Shown here: positions 9,715-20,205 of the stretch, piece by piece | How the letters are laid out: every line of letters starts with the position of its first letter | Numbering within the stretch: the first letter of the stretch is position 1 | NCBI RefSeq assembly: GCF_014635825.1 | Contig: NZ_BMDO01000008.1 | Coordinates: forward strand, 62,001 to 126,000 | Length of the DNA: 64,000 nucleotides | Direction of reading: 5' to 3' | From: Mucilaginibacter galii | GTDB lineage: Bacteria; Bacteroidota; Bacteroidia; Sphingobacteriales; Sphingobacteriaceae | Made by a program: the position numbers and the translations under genes | Notes under the pieces: model-generated | Seen by the model: only the letters and a program-made list of their open reading frames with translations | What the model was told of the DNA's origin: nothing | Databases searched by the model: none

Positions 9715-9813
9715 GTGAAACACACATAAATAACATATATATGGCTTAAACGCAATTGTCCACCATCATTAGAAGAAGATAAACCCAATTAAATAAATCA
9801 CAACAATTAAGAG

Positions 9814-12800
9814 ATGAAGAAATTTTTACTAATCTTATTGCTGTCTATAATTGCCGGATCGGTGTTTGCCCAAACGCGCACCATAACCGGTATCATTACC
9901 AGCAGCGATAAAAACGAACCGCTTGTAGGCGTAACTATCCAGGTTAAAGGAGGCACGGCAGCCGCACAAACGGACGTGAACGGAAAGTATAGCATCACCG
10001 TAACTAACACCCAAAATGTGGTGCTTATGGTTAAATACGTAGGTTATGCGTACCAGGAACGTACCCTGAGGGTAGGCGAAAATAACTTTGACGCCAAACT
10101 GGTACCCTCGGCCGAAACCAACCTGAACGACGTTGTAGTAGTAGGCTACGGAACTCAAAAGAGAATTTCATTAACGGGTGCCATCGCAACGGTAGATACC
10201 AAACAAATTCAGGATATTCCTGCAACAGACCTGGCATCTACATTACGTGGGCAAATTCCCGGGCTTGGTGTATCTGGTGGTAATGCACGGCCTACGTCTA
10301 ACTCAACCACCTTAACTGTTCGTAACCCAACGATATTTAACGGTGCTAATAATCCTGGGCCGTTATTTATTATTGATGATGTATTCCGTGATGCGGCTGC
10401 ATTCAATAATCTCGACCAGAGTGAGGTTGAAAGCATTTCTGTTTTAAAGGATGCTGCTGCAGCTATTTATGGTATACAAGGTGCATATGGAGCCATTGTT
10501 GTAAGAACAAAAAGAGGGAAAAATAGCGCTCCTAAGGTGAGTTACAACGGCGCATATGGAGGTTCTACCGCTGTTAAAATCCCTGATGTTTTATCTGGTG
10601 GTCAAATGGCGCAGTTTTATAACGATTACAACGCAACTCCGATCATTGCAAACAATCAAACCATTGATGATCGCGGTTATGTAAGCCCGCTTACACCCGG
10701 TGGTGCCCCTACAAGAAATTTGGCTTATTATACTCCCGACGAGTTAGCCTATTTTAATAATCCCGATAACAATACAGATTGGCTAAGAAAGGCTTTTAAC
10801 ACTGCAATAACGCAGCGTCATACGCTAAATGTAAGTGGCGGTAGTGATAAAGTTACCTATTTTGCAAGTTCTACTTACACCAGTCAAAATTCAAACTTTG
10901 CCGGCGTTGGTAGTAACAGGTGGACCTATCGTGCCAGTGTTGATGCCAAAGTAGCAAATGGCTTAAAGGTTGCTTTATCACTCAGCGGATCTATAAATAA
11001 TTCCAAGATCAGGTACTTCAAACAAGGTTCCGAAAATCCGGATAACGATTTCAGAACCTTACTTACGGTAGCGCCGTGGACTCAATATTTCATTAATGGA
11101 AGAGCCGCGTTGCCTACAGGGCCGCAAGGTAACACGGGTAGTAACGTGCTTCAAAATTTTAACTACTTTCAAGCGGTAGAGGAACTAAATGATTATTCAT
11201 TAACCAAGCCTACCGTACTTAACATCAACCCAACCATTACTTATGACGTTCCGTTCGTAAAAGGGTTGCGTTTATCTGCCAACTATAACAGGCAAATTAC
11301 CAACACATTTTCAAAACAAGTTGGAACCAGTTACACGCTTACGCAGTTTGCCGGTTTGGGAGAAAATAACCACATTCCCGGCGGCGCAATTCTGAACGCC
11401 GATTTAAAGCAAAGCAATGGTGATCTTATCCGTTTCAATCCAAGTTACGCAAACGATTACCAGTTGACTACTACGGCATCATACAGTCGTAAATTTGGTA
11501 AGCATGACATTACGTTTTTAGGTTTATACGAGCAACAAGAAAAATTTCGTGAAGGTATTGAAGCATTTGCGAACGGTGTTTTGCAGGGAGGTTTTGATAA
11601 CCTGAACTTTACCAACGGAGCACAAAATGTTAATCAAGCCAATGGCTTAATTAGTAATTACGGTCGCCAGGCTGTTGCCGGTCGATTGAACTACAGCTAC
11701 GATGATAAATATTTGTTTGAAGGTGTTTTCCGTGCCGATGGTAACACAAACTTTGCACCGGGTAAAAACTGGGGATACTTCCCTGCATTCTCGGCTGGCT
11801 GGGTTGTGTCGCAAGAAGGCTTTTTTAAGGACAATGTTAAATTCATGAATCTGTTAAAGGTGAGAGCATCGGTTGGCTTTTTAGGAGCCGATAATACCAA
11901 GCCTTTTCTTTATGCAGAAAACTACAACTTTGGTCAAACCGGAAAATCTGCAGTGTTTGGCGGCAATAATGATCGCGGACTGGCCATTTACCAATCTGTT
12001 GCATTGGCCAACCCCGATGTGCGCTGGGATAGTGTTAACAAGTACAACTTAGGTTTTGATATGCAGTTCTTAAGGAGCCGTCTATCTTTGAGCATAGATG
12101 GTTATCTCGATCATCGTTACAACGGTCTCGGCAGCTTAACCTCGTCTACGCCATTGGTTGTAGGAGCAACTGTTCCTATTGAAAACTTTGCTGTAGGCAA
12201 TAACTTTGGAACAGAGGTTTCGGCCACCTGGCGCGACCGTATAGGTAAAGATGCAAGTTATTATGTTACAGCAAACTTTAGCTGGAGCGATAATAAAAAC
12301 ATCAGGATAGATCAGTCTGCCGGTGTTGCCGGAACGTATCTTGACGGAATTAACCGCTCAAGTGATATGGGGTTGCTTGGATACAAATATGCCGGATTTT
12401 TAAGAACACAATCAGATGTTGATGCATGGATGTCAACTCATCCTGGCTATACCCTTAATAATATTGCGCCAAGACCCGGTATGTTAGTGTACGAAGATGT
12501 AAGAGGTCTTAAAAATGCCGCTGCACCTGGTGGTTACAACGCTCCGGATGGTAAAATTACCGATGCCGATTTAGAATATATCAAACCCAAATCAAGCAAC
12601 CATTACGGTGGCGCATTAAATTTTGGTGGTACTTACAAAGGAATTAGTGTACAGGTAATTACTACGTTAGGTTGGGGTGGTGCAAGCATGCTTGAGGCCG
12701 ATGCACTTAACCCGTTGGGCGGTGCGTTTAATGGAAACGGTACTGTTCCTTTGCAAAACCGTCCGTCTTTTTGGGCTCCGGGTAATTATTGGACTTACAG

Positions 12801-13098
12801 CAACACAAATGCTTCTTTGCCAAGCCCTTACTATGTTGGCAGAAACGGTATGAATGATGTGACTTCTGATATTTGGCTCGAAAGCTCGTTCCAATTCCGC
12901 ATGACGAATTTGAATGTATCTTACGCATTGCCTAAAAAATGGGCTACTAAAGTTGGTGTAAGCGATATACGCGTATATACTAACATCGTTAATCCCGTCA
13001 ACTTCTACAATCCGTACGGATGGCGCGATCCGGCAACCAATTTCCTTCAATATCCTTTAGTTAAATCTTACACTTTCGGTCTAAATGTGGGCTTTTAA
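9814..13098 (+). CDS. susC: SusC-type TonB-dependent outer-membrane receptor
   Basis: This is a 1094-residue outer-membrane transporter. Domains in order: signal peptide (to about residue 20, GSVFAQ), carboxypeptidase-regulatory-like domain (TRTITGIITSSDKNEPLVGV, ~22-100), the SusC-specific motif NDVVVVGYGTQKRISLTGAI near 107, the plug (ATDLASTLRGQIPGLGVSGG), and a beta-barrel ending in an aromatic strand (SYTFGLNVGF). It has no N-terminal STN extension, so it is probably not a sigma/anti-sigma signalling type. It imports oligosaccharides bound by its SusD partner, using TonB energy. It is the only SusC in the window, so it is the main entry port of this PUL. SusD follows at once. Confidence 0.95.
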   Translation: MKKFLLILLLSIIAGSVFAQTRTITGIITSSDKNEPLVGVTIQVKGGTAAAQTDVNGKYSITVTNTQNVVLMVKYVGYAYQERTLRVGENNFDAKLVPSAETNLNDVVVVGYGTQKRISLTGAIATVDTKQIQDIPATDLASTLRGQIPGLGVSGGNARPTSNSTTLTVRNPTIFNGANNPGPLFIIDDVFRDAAAFNNLDQSEVESISVLKDAAAAIYGIQGAYGAIVVRTKRGKNSAPKVSYNGAYGGSTAVKIPDVLSGGQMAQFYNDYNATPIIANNQTIDDRGYVSPLTPGGAPTRNLAYYTPDELAYFNNPDNNTDWLRKAFNTAITQRHTLNVSGGSDKVTYFASSTYTSQNSNFAGVGSNRWTYRASVDAKVANGLKVALSLSGSINNSKIRYFKQGSENPDNDFRTLLTVAPWTQYFINGRAALPTGPQGNTGSNVLQNFNYFQAVEELNDYSLTKPTVLNINPTITYDVPFVKGLRLSANYNRQITNTFSKQVGTSYTLTQFAGLGENNHIPGGAILNADLKQSNGDLIRFNPSYANDYQLTTTASYSRKFGKHDITFLGLYEQQEKFREGIEAFANGVLQGGFDNLNFTNGAQNVNQANGLISNYGRQAVAGRLNYSYDDKYLFEGVFRADGNTNFAPGKNWGYFPAFSAGWVVSQEGFFKDNVKFMNLLKVRASVGFLGADNTKPFLYAENYNFGQTGKSAVFGGNNDRGLAIYQSVALANPDVRWDSVNKYNLGFDMQFLRSRLSLSIDGYLDHRYNGLGSLTSSTPLVVGATVPIENFAVGNNFGTEVSATWRDRIGKDASYYVTANFSWSDNKNIRIDQSAGVAGTYLDGINRSSDMGLLGYKYAGFLRTQSDVDAWMSTHPGYTLNNIAPRPGMLVYEDVRGLKNAAAPGGYNAPDGKITDADLEYIKPKSSNHYGGALNFGGTYKGISVQVITTLGWGGASMLEADALNPLGGAFNGNGTVPLQNRPSFWAPGNYWTYSNTNASLPSPYYVGRNGMNDVTSDIWLESSFQFRMTNLNVSYALPKKWATKVGVSDIRVYTNIVNPVNFYNPYGWRDPATNFLQYPLVKSYTFGLNVGF

Positions 13099-13108
13099 AA
13101 ATAAAACG

Positions 13109-14992
13109 ATGAAAATCAATTATATAATTTTAGCAGCGTTTGCAGGAACGGCGTTGTTTTCAAGCTGTAAAAAAGTGCTTGATAAAGTTGATGAAGGCAA
13201 AGGTACTGCCGGTCAGGTTTACAGTGACTCTGTTTTAGCCAAACAGGCGGTAGATTATCTTTACGGCCAAAACCTTCCAACTTGGGGTGGTAACGGTGCC
13301 GATGGTGGTACAATACCAGTTTCGTTAACTGGCCTTACCGACGAAACCACCGGAGACAACAGGTTTCTTCAGGGAGTGGCTACCAGCGCCGACGAGGGTT
13401 CGATAGGCACATCTAATACGAACTCTAACTTTTATGGTAAGATGCGTATTATTAACACCTTCATAAGAGATTGCCGTGCAGGCTCATTACCAACCGCGCA
13501 AAAGAACAGATTTATAGCTCAGGCTTTATTCTTCCGGGCATTTAAATATTTTAGCATGGTACGCGTTTATGGTGGTGTTCCCTTAGTTCTTGAACCACTC
13601 TCTTCGGTTGGTGAGGATAACAAAGTTGAAGCGCAGCAGCCGCGTGCCACTACATCGGCTTGTATTACACAAATAACAGCAGATTTAGATTCAGCAATTA
13701 AATATTTGCCCACGAAGTGGCCTAACGCCAATGACTGGGGTCACATCACCTCCGGTGCCGCTGCAGCATTTAAAGGCCGTGTTTTGCTTACCTGGGCAAG
13801 CCCTCAGTTTAACCCGGCCAGAGATCAAGCCCGGTGGCAGGCAGCCTACGATGCCAGTACGCAGGCAATTACTTTGCTTAATCAAGGTGGATTTGGTTTG
13901 TTTGTCTCCACAGGATCTTCGGGAGCAGGAGGTGGTACAAACGCTTATGCAAATATGTGGTTTACCGAAATTAACAACCCCGAGGCTGTAATGGTAACCG
14001 GTTATAACACCAGTATTGCAGACCAAGCCAGATACACTAATACATATGACAAGTCGGTACGCCCGGCTTATTTAGGTGCAGGTTCCGGCTCTTCTCAACC
14101 TACATGGGATTTTGTAAGAAATTACCTTATGAAAGATGGTAAAGACACCCTGACCTCTAAGTACGGTAAATCGGCCGCGGGCGGTTACAGCCTTCAAACA
14201 TTTTGGAAGAATCGCGACCCACGCTTTGACTGGACCATTGCCTATAACGGATGTACCTGGCCTACATTAGGCGTATCTAACTACAGGCTTTGGACTTATA
14301 TTTATTATACCAAGGCAGACAGATCAACCTTTGCTTCAACCGAAAGCTCAGGACAAACCAGTACAGGTTTTTATTTGAGAAAAGCAACCAATGCCATTAC
14401 TAATGCAAGTGACCTGGCAAATAGTGGCACCGACTGGATGGAAATCCGCTATGCTGAGGTATTAATGAACCAAGCTGAGGCAGCAGCCGAAATTGGTCGT
14501 TTAGGTGCAGGCCAGGAAGCTTATACCAATATCATTGCCATCCGCAAGCGTGCCGGCATTGAGCCTGGTACTGATAACCTTTACGGCTTAACCGCAGGTT
14601 TAAACCGCGATGACATGATAAAAACGATCATGAACGAGCGAGCAGTAGAGTTTGCGTATGAGGGTAAACGTTTTTGGGATCTTCAGCGCAGAAACCAAAC
14701 GCAATCGCTACTTAATTTTGAAGGACGGAAAGCCCGTTACGGTATTACAATATCTTTAAAAACTGTACCTGCAACAGACTATGCTAAGGCTACTCGCGAC
14801 GCAACCAGCATGGACGACCTCTACGCCAATACTTTTGATGTAAAAGTTAACAGGAAACTTGACACAAAATATCCATTGAATTGGCAGAGTAATTATGTTT
14901 TCTTTGGTATACCGCCGGCAACCATCACAAATAACCCCGCTATTATCCAAACAAATGGATGGGATTTAGGTGGATTTGACCCATTAAAATAA
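13109..14992 (+). CDS. susD: SusD/RagB-type surface glycan-binding lipoprotein
   Basis: This is a 627-residue lipoprotein. ATG 13109 gives MKINYIILAAFAGTALFSSC with the lipobox Cys at residue 20; an ATG at 13085 would overlap susC and spoil the signal peptide. SusD marks are the tetratricopeptide-like N-terminal part (AQALFFRAFKYFSMVRVYGG near residue 140), the SusD_RagB C-terminal part with DWMEIRYAEVLMNQAEAAAE near 447 and MNERAVEFAYEGKRFWDLQR near 514. It caps the SusC barrel at the cell surface and binds the glycan. It starts 10 bp after susC, and the strong hairpin just after its stop ends the unit. Confidence 0.95.
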   Translation: MKINYIILAAFAGTALFSSCKKVLDKVDEGKGTAGQVYSDSVLAKQAVDYLYGQNLPTWGGNGADGGTIPVSLTGLTDETTGDNRFLQGVATSADEGSIGTSNTNSNFYGKMRIINTFIRDCRAGSLPTAQKNRFIAQALFFRAFKYFSMVRVYGGVPLVLEPLSSVGEDNKVEAQQPRATTSACITQITADLDSAIKYLPTKWPNANDWGHITSGAAAAFKGRVLLTWASPQFNPARDQARWQAAYDASTQAITLLNQGGFGLFVSTGSSGAGGGTNAYANMWFTEINNPEAVMVTGYNTSIADQARYTNTYDKSVRPAYLGAGSGSSQPTWDFVRNYLMKDGKDTLTSKYGKSAAGGYSLQTFWKNRDPRFDWTIAYNGCTWPTLGVSNYRLWTYIYYTKADRSTFASTESSGQTSTGFYLRKATNAITNASDLANSGTDWMEIRYAEVLMNQAEAAAEIGRLGAGQEAYTNIIAIRKRAGIEPGTDNLYGLTAGLNRDDMIKTIMNERAVEFAYEGKRFWDLQRRNQTQSLLNFEGRKARYGITISLKTVPATDYAKATRDATSMDDLYANTFDVKVNRKLDTKYPLNWQSNYVFFGIPPATITNNPAIIQTNGWDLGGFDPLK

Positions 14993-15010
14993 ATGGTATT
15001 TGTCACAAAG

Positions 15011-15040
15011 AAAAGGGAAGTAGAAATACTTCCCTTTTTT
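15011..15040 (+). terminator. intrinsic terminator after susD
   Basis: There is a perfect 12-bp stem AAAAGGGAAGTA (15011-15022) / TACTTCCCTTTT (15027-15038) with a GAAA loop and a T-rich 3' side. It starts 19 bases after the susD stop codon. It would separate the highly expressed susCD transcript from the enzymes downstream, or lower read-through into them. Confidence 0.85.
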
Positions 15041-15388
15041 GCTTTTGTATGATTTTAACAATTTAGGAAATAGGCCATGTTCGCCTAAACTACATTAAAA
15101 CGCGCTCAATGAGTTATTTAAAGCCATTTATTGGCTAAATGTAACAACTTTGCTATAACTGTTAAATATAGCTTTATTTAGGGGTAATGGTAATATGCTA
15201 TACTACTTTGTTAACATTTTATATAATTTAGTGTAGCACACATCGCATATTTGGACAAGAACATTATATAAAACCTGATATTACCTAAATATCCCTGTTC
15301 GTAATTAAAATCAAAGCTGCTGAATATTGCAAGCCGGATAACTGGCGCGCACTATAGCTTTTTTGATAACAACATTAAACGCTGAAAA
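15041..15388. other. AT-rich intergenic region upstream of pectate lyase operon
   Basis: About 350 bp lie between the susD terminator and the PL1 start. No ORF or RNA gene is visible. A near-consensus Bacteroidota -7 element (TACTTTG at 15204-15210, one base short of TAnnTTTG) is present, but a paired -33 element is not clear. A promoter for the following enzyme operon is expected here. Confidence 0.4.
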
Positions 15389-17035
15389 ATGAAGAAAAAG
15401 ATTCCGTTGCTTTTGTTAGGTACTGCATTTGCACTTGCTAAACCGGCATTTGCGCAATACCCTCAAATACCTGCTGATATTAAGTCGCAAAGCGAAGCTA
15501 TGATGAAGGAAGCCGAACGCAAGTCTGATTCGGCCTGGAAAGTTGCTTACAAGGCCGTTGATTACGATATGCGCCACGGCAAACCTTACATTCCATGGGC
15601 TGCACGTCCTAACGATTTGCCTCAGTCTGATATATTGGCTTTCCCTGGTGCCGAAGGTGGCGGCGCACATTCTTTCGGTGGTCGTGGCGGTAAAGTTTAT
15701 GTAGTTACCAGTTTGGCCGATAGTGGTCCGGGTACTTTACGCTGGGCTTGCGAGCAAGGTGGTGCACGTATCATTGTCTTTAACGTATCAGGAATTATCC
15801 GCATTAAAAGTCCTTTAATTATCAGGGCACCTTATATTACCATTGAAGGGCAGTCGGCACCAGGAATGGGCGTTTGCGTAGCAGGCGAATCGGTTTGGAT
15901 TAACACACATGATGTTGTTTTACGTTATATGCGTTTCCGCCGTGGCGAAACCAACGTAGGCCGTCGCGATGATTCTTTGGGTGGTAACCCCGTGGGTAAC
16001 ATTATTATCGATCATTGCTCTACCAGCTGGGGATTGGATGAAAACATGTCCATCTATCGCCACATGTTTGATCCGGGCGATGGTTCTAAAGAAGAAAAAT
16101 TAGGTACAGTAAATGTTACTATTTCTAACTGTATCTACTCCGAATCCTTAGATATCTGGAACCATGCTTTTGGCAGTACCACCGGTGGCGAAAATAGCTT
16201 ACTGGTGCGTAACCTTTGGGCCGATAATACCGGTCGTAATCCATCAGTAGGATGGAACGGAATATATAACTTCGTGAACAACGTGATATTTAACTGGGTA
16301 CACCGTTCAATGGATGGCGGCGATTACACAGCTAAGTTTAACATCATCAACAACTACTTTCAACCCGGACCGGCCACACCTAAAGATAACAACGTTGGCC
16401 ACCGAATTTTGAAACCAGAGTCAGGCCGTTCAAAATTAAAAGAACGCGTATTTGGTATGGCGTATGTTAACGGAAATGTAATGGAGGGTTACCCTAAAAT
16501 TACGGCCGATAACTGGGCTGGTGGTGTACAGGTTGACGAACTGCCAGATACCGGTCCGTATAAAGACTACATGAAATGGAACAAGCCATTCCCGATGCCT
16601 TCCGTAAAAATTTTGCCTGCCAGTGATGCCCGTAAATTTGTGTTAACCAATGCAGGTGCCACGCTTCCGGTGCGCGATGCTGTTGATACCCGCATTGTTA
16701 AACAGGTGGTTACAGGTAAAATTGAATATAAAGAAGGAGTGGAGTTGCCTAAAACACAGTTCGAGCATCGCCGCTTACCTATCGACTCTTACAAGATAGG
16801 TATCATTACCGATCCAAGCCAGGTTGGTGGTTATCCTGATTATAAAGGTACGCCTTATAAAGATACCGATAACGATGGTATACCAGATGCCTGGGAAACA
16901 GCACATGGCTTAAACCCTAAAAATGCTGCCGACTCGCCTGCAATGGCTAAAAACGGCGGCGGTTACAGTAACATTGAGGTTTACCTGAACACGCTGGCTG
17001 TTAAAGGCGAAAAAAGCCCGGCTTCGGCTAAATAA
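15389..17035 (+). CDS. pectate lyase, PL1 family
   Basis: This is a 548-residue exported enzyme (signal peptide to about residue 22, AKPAFAQ). After a helical linker (~23-80) comes the right-handed parallel beta-helix: ILAFPGAEGGGAHSFGGRGG near 82, DSGPGTLRWACEQ, IIVFNVSGIIRIKSPLII, LRYMRFRRGE, and IIIDHCSTSWGLDEN near 208, all typical of PL1 pectate lyases with Ca2+-dependent beta-elimination of polygalacturonan. The C terminus has a calcium-binding DTDNDGIPDAWE repeat (about residue 493). It starts the long enzyme operon after the susD terminator. It probably cuts the homogalacturonan backbone that links to the branched pectin handled by the other enzymes. Confidence 0.9.
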   Translation: MKKKIPLLLLGTAFALAKPAFAQYPQIPADIKSQSEAMMKEAERKSDSAWKVAYKAVDYDMRHGKPYIPWAARPNDLPQSDILAFPGAEGGGAHSFGGRGGKVYVVTSLADSGPGTLRWACEQGGARIIVFNVSGIIRIKSPLIIRAPYITIEGQSAPGMGVCVAGESVWINTHDVVLRYMRFRRGETNVGRRDDSLGGNPVGNIIIDHCSTSWGLDENMSIYRHMFDPGDGSKEEKLGTVNVTISNCIYSESLDIWNHAFGSTTGGENSLLVRNLWADNTGRNPSVGWNGIYNFVNNVIFNWVHRSMDGGDYTAKFNIINNYFQPGPATPKDNNVGHRILKPESGRSKLKERVFGMAYVNGNVMEGYPKITADNWAGGVQVDELPDTGPYKDYMKWNKPFPMPSVKILPASDARKFVLTNAGATLPVRDAVDTRIVKQVVTGKIEYKEGVELPKTQFEHRRLPIDSYKIGIITDPSQVGGYPDYKGTPYKDTDNDGIPDAWETAHGLNPKNAADSPAMAKNGGGYSNIEVYLNTLAVKGEKSPASAK

Positions 17036-17063
17036 TTTTAGAGATATAACTATCAATATTGTA

Positions 17064-20000
17064 TTGAAAAGATATAGAAAACTTTTGGTTGGTTGCATGT
17101 TAGGGTGCATGTGTATGCATGCGCCCGCATGGGCCCAAAATAAAAAAGCCAAACCTCAGCCGCCGGTATCGGTGGAAAAAGATGGCAAACTTATTTATGC
17201 TGCCAACGCTAAGAGTGATCGTATTCCCGATTACTCTTATTGCGGTTACATGGCATCTGAGCAAGCTATACCCAACGTGCCTGTTAAAGTGGTAGTGCCC
17301 GTAAAACCGGGCGATGCTACCTTGCGCATACAGGCTGCCATTAATTATGTAGCTGCATTGCCTACAGGCATAAATGGTTTAAAAGGCGCTGTGCTTTTAG
17401 AAAAAGGAACTTATGAGATTGCTGGTAGTTTAAAAATAAATGCTTCGGGCGTGGTGCTTCGGGGTAGCGGTATGCAAGCTAACGGCACAACGCTGGTGGC
17501 TGCCGGTACCGACCGTGAAACATTCATCCGCGTAGCTGGTAAAGACGACCGCGTATATGGCGATACCATTAAAGTGACTGATGCTTACGTACCCGTTAAT
17601 GCAACCACCTTTCATGTAGCTGGTGGGAATTTTAAAACCGGCGACCATATCAGCATTCGCAGACCCAGCACCAAAAACTGGATAGATACTTTAGGTACCG
17701 ATCACTTTGGTGGCGGCATTACCACCCTTGGCTGGAAACCCGGCGAACGTGATATTATTTGGGATAGAACCATTACGGCTGTATCGGGCAATGCTATTAC
17801 CATTGATGCGCCCATCACTACTGCTTTAGATGCAGCTTTTGGTGGCGCGACTGTTACTTCATACAAGTGGGCCGGTCGTATACAAAAAATAGGTATAGAA
17901 AACTTACGTTTACAATCAGCTTATGATACTACAAACCCTAAAGACGAAGCCCATCGGTGGATGGCTGTTACCTTAGAGAATGTTAGCGATGCCTGGGTAC
18001 GCCAGGTAACATTTGAGCACTTCGCTGGTTCGGCCGTTTTTGTACTCGAAACTGGTAACCGCATCACCGTACAAGATTGCAAAGCGTTAACGCCCATATC
18101 TGAAATTGGCGGCCAGCGCCGTAATACTTTTTGGACGATGGGAGGCCAAACACTGTTTCAGCGTTTATACAGCGAGCAGGGATTTCATGATTTTGCCGCG
18201 GGTTACTGTGCGCCTGGGCCTAATGCCTTTGTACAATGCCAGGCGTCGCAATCATACAGTTTTAGCGGTGCTATTGACAGCTGGGCATCGGGCGTTTTGT
18301 TTGATGTGATCAATATAGACGGACAGGCACTTAGCTACATGAACCGTGGACAAGACGGCCAAGGTGCCGGTTGGACAGCGGCCAACAGTTTATTTTGGAA
18401 TTGCAGCGCCGCCCGTGTAGATTGCTTTGCTCCACCCACCGCTCAAAACTGGGCCTTTGGTACCTGGGCACAATTTGCCGGCGATGGTTACTGGGGCGAT
18501 TCTAATAACTCCATCGAGCCTCGCAGCTTTTACTATGCCCAGCTAAAGCAACGTTTAGGCAGGGATGTAGCCCAGCAAGCCGATATTTTACACATCGAAA
18601 CCGATGCATCAAGCAGTCCAACAGTTGAGGTTGCGGCTAAACTTACCGCGCAAGCCGTAAAGCCGGCCGTTACCATAAGCGACTGGATAGATGAAGTTCC
18701 GCAGCGTAATCCTATCCCTGTCAATCTATCTGGCGTAAAAACTATTGATCAGATTGGTTTTAAAGAACCAACTGCCGTTGCAATGGCTGGTGGAATGAAA
18801 GTAAGTAATGGTTGGCTGGTGCGTGGCGATGCTGTGTTAAGCGGTATGCGCCAGGAAGCGCCCTGGTGGAACGGCTCAATTGAACCGACGTTTCTTAAGA
18901 AGGGAGCAAAGCCCGCACTTACTCGCTGGGTACCGGGCCGTACGGGTACCGGTTTAACCGATGATTTAAGCGATGTTGCTAACCAGATGCAAAAGGAGCA
19001 TTTAGTAGGCTTTGAGCAAAATTATGCGCTTTGGTACGAACGTCGCCGTGACGATCATGAACGTATCCGCCGAATTGATGGAGATGTTTGGCCGCCGTTT
19101 TATGAAGTACCTTTTGCCCGCAGCGGTAAGGAAACCGCCTGGGATGGCCTAAGCAAATATGACATTACCACTTACAATAAATGGTACTGGAACCGCCTGA
19201 AACAGTTTGCCAGTTTGGCCGATCAAAAAGGGCTGGTGCTCATCAATCAAAATTATTTTCAACACAATATAATAGAAGCCGGTGCGCATTACGCCGATTT
19301 TCCGTGGCGACCGGTTAACAATATCAACAATACCGGTTTCCCTGAGCCTGTGCCTTATGCTGGTGATAAGCGCCTGTTCATGGCCGAGCAGTTTTACGAT
19401 GAAACGCACCCGGTGCGCCGTAAACTGCACCAGGCTTTCATCCGTCAAAACCTCGATAACTTTGTGGGTAATAACGGCGTCATCCAGATGATAGGGGCAG
19501 AGTTTACCGGTCCGCTACATTTTGTACAGTTTTGGGTGGAAACCATCCAGGAATGGGAAAAAGAAAAAGGTAAAAAAGAAATCATCGGCCTGAGCACGAC
19601 CAAAGATGTGCAGGACGCTATCCTGGCTGACCCCGCACGGTCATCGGCCATTGATGTAATCGATATCCGTTACTGGCACTACCAGGCCGATGGTAAGGCT
19701 TATGCACCAGCAGGTGGTCAAAACTTAGCACCGCGCCAGCAAGCCCGTCAGTTTAAACCTAAGGTAACCTCGTTTGAGCAGGTGTATCGTGCCGTGCATG
19801 AGTACCGCGAAAAATACCCGGCTAAAGCAGTGATCTATTCGGGCGATAGCTTTGACAAGTTTGGTTGGGCAGCCTTCATGGCTGGTGGCTCGTTGCCTAA
19901 CCTGCCTACAGGCGTTAATCCAGCTATGCTTGTCGATGCCTCATCTATGAAAGCCATTGAATTAAACGGAGCCAAAGATCAGTGGACTTTAGGCAACCCG

Positions 20001-20201
20001 GCTAAAGGTTATATCATATACAGTAATAATACTACCGTTACCCCGGTTACCTTAGACCCCAACGCTACTTACCAGGTTAGCTGGATTGACCCGAAAACCG
20101 GTAGCACATTGGCTGCGCCTAAAAAAATGAAAGCCTCAAAATTTACCAACTGGAGCAGTGCAGCTAATGGTCCGGCTGTATTATGGCTAAAACGTATTTA
20201 A
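17064..20201 (+). CDS. large exported protein: parallel beta-helix plus DUF6298/DUF4955-like C-terminal region
   Basis: This is a 1045-residue protein starting with TTG: KRYRK then a hydrophobic core gives a good signal peptide ending MHAPAWAQ (about residue 25), and no ATG is in a better place. Residues ~70-470 form a pectate-lyase-like beta-helix (PGDATLRIQAAINYVAALPT, GAVLLEKGTYEIAGSLKINA, VVLRGSGMQANGTTLVAAG, IENLRLQSAYD). Residues ~600-960 look like an alpha/beta barrel (YNKWYWNRLKQFASLADQKG, LFMAEQFYDE, VIQMIGAEFTGPLHFVQFW, VIDIRYWHYQADG), followed by a beta-sandwich with PNATYQVSWIDPKTG. DUF4955/DUF6298-type proteins of this layout occur in pectin PULs, as I recall. It follows PL1 by 28 bp and precedes GH140 by 4 bp. 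The function is not established; a lyase, hydrolase or esterase on pectic side chains is possible. Confidence 0.65.
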   Translation: MKRYRKLLVGCMLGCMCMHAPAWAQNKKAKPQPPVSVEKDGKLIYAANAKSDRIPDYSYCGYMASEQAIPNVPVKVVVPVKPGDATLRIQAAINYVAALPTGINGLKGAVLLEKGTYEIAGSLKINASGVVLRGSGMQANGTTLVAAGTDRETFIRVAGKDDRVYGDTIKVTDAYVPVNATTFHVAGGNFKTGDHISIRRPSTKNWIDTLGTDHFGGGITTLGWKPGERDIIWDRTITAVSGNAITIDAPITTALDAAFGGATVTSYKWAGRIQKIGIENLRLQSAYDTTNPKDEAHRWMAVTLENVSDAWVRQVTFEHFAGSAVFVLETGNRITVQDCKALTPISEIGGQRRNTFWTMGGQTLFQRLYSEQGFHDFAAGYCAPGPNAFVQCQASQSYSFSGAIDSWASGVLFDVINIDGQALSYMNRGQDGQGAGWTAANSLFWNCSAARVDCFAPPTAQNWAFGTWAQFAGDGYWGDSNNSIEPRSFYYAQLKQRLGRDVAQQADILHIETDASSSPTVEVAAKLTAQAVKPAVTISDWIDEVPQRNPIPVNLSGVKTIDQIGFKEPTAVAMAGGMKVSNGWLVRGDAVLSGMRQEAPWWNGSIEPTFLKKGAKPALTRWVPGRTGTGLTDDLSDVANQMQKEHLVGFEQNYALWYERRRDDHERIRRIDGDVWPPFYEVPFARSGKETAWDGLSKYDITTYNKWYWNRLKQFASLADQKGLVLINQNYFQHNIIEAGAHYADFPWRPVNNINNTGFPEPVPYAGDKRLFMAEQFYDETHPVRRKLHQAFIRQNLDNFVGNNGVIQMIGAEFTGPLHFVQFWVETIQEWEKEKGKKEIIGLSTTKDVQDAILADPARSSAIDVIDIRYWHYQADGKAYAPAGGQNLAPRQQARQFKPKVTSFEQVYRAVHEYREKYPAKAVIYSGDSFDKFGWAAFMAGGSLPNLPTGVNPAMLVDASSMKAIELNGAKDQWTLGNPAKGYIIYSNNTTVTPVTLDPNATYQVSWIDPKTGSTLAAPKKMKASKFTNWSSAANGPAVLWLKRI

Positions 20202-20205
20202 TATC

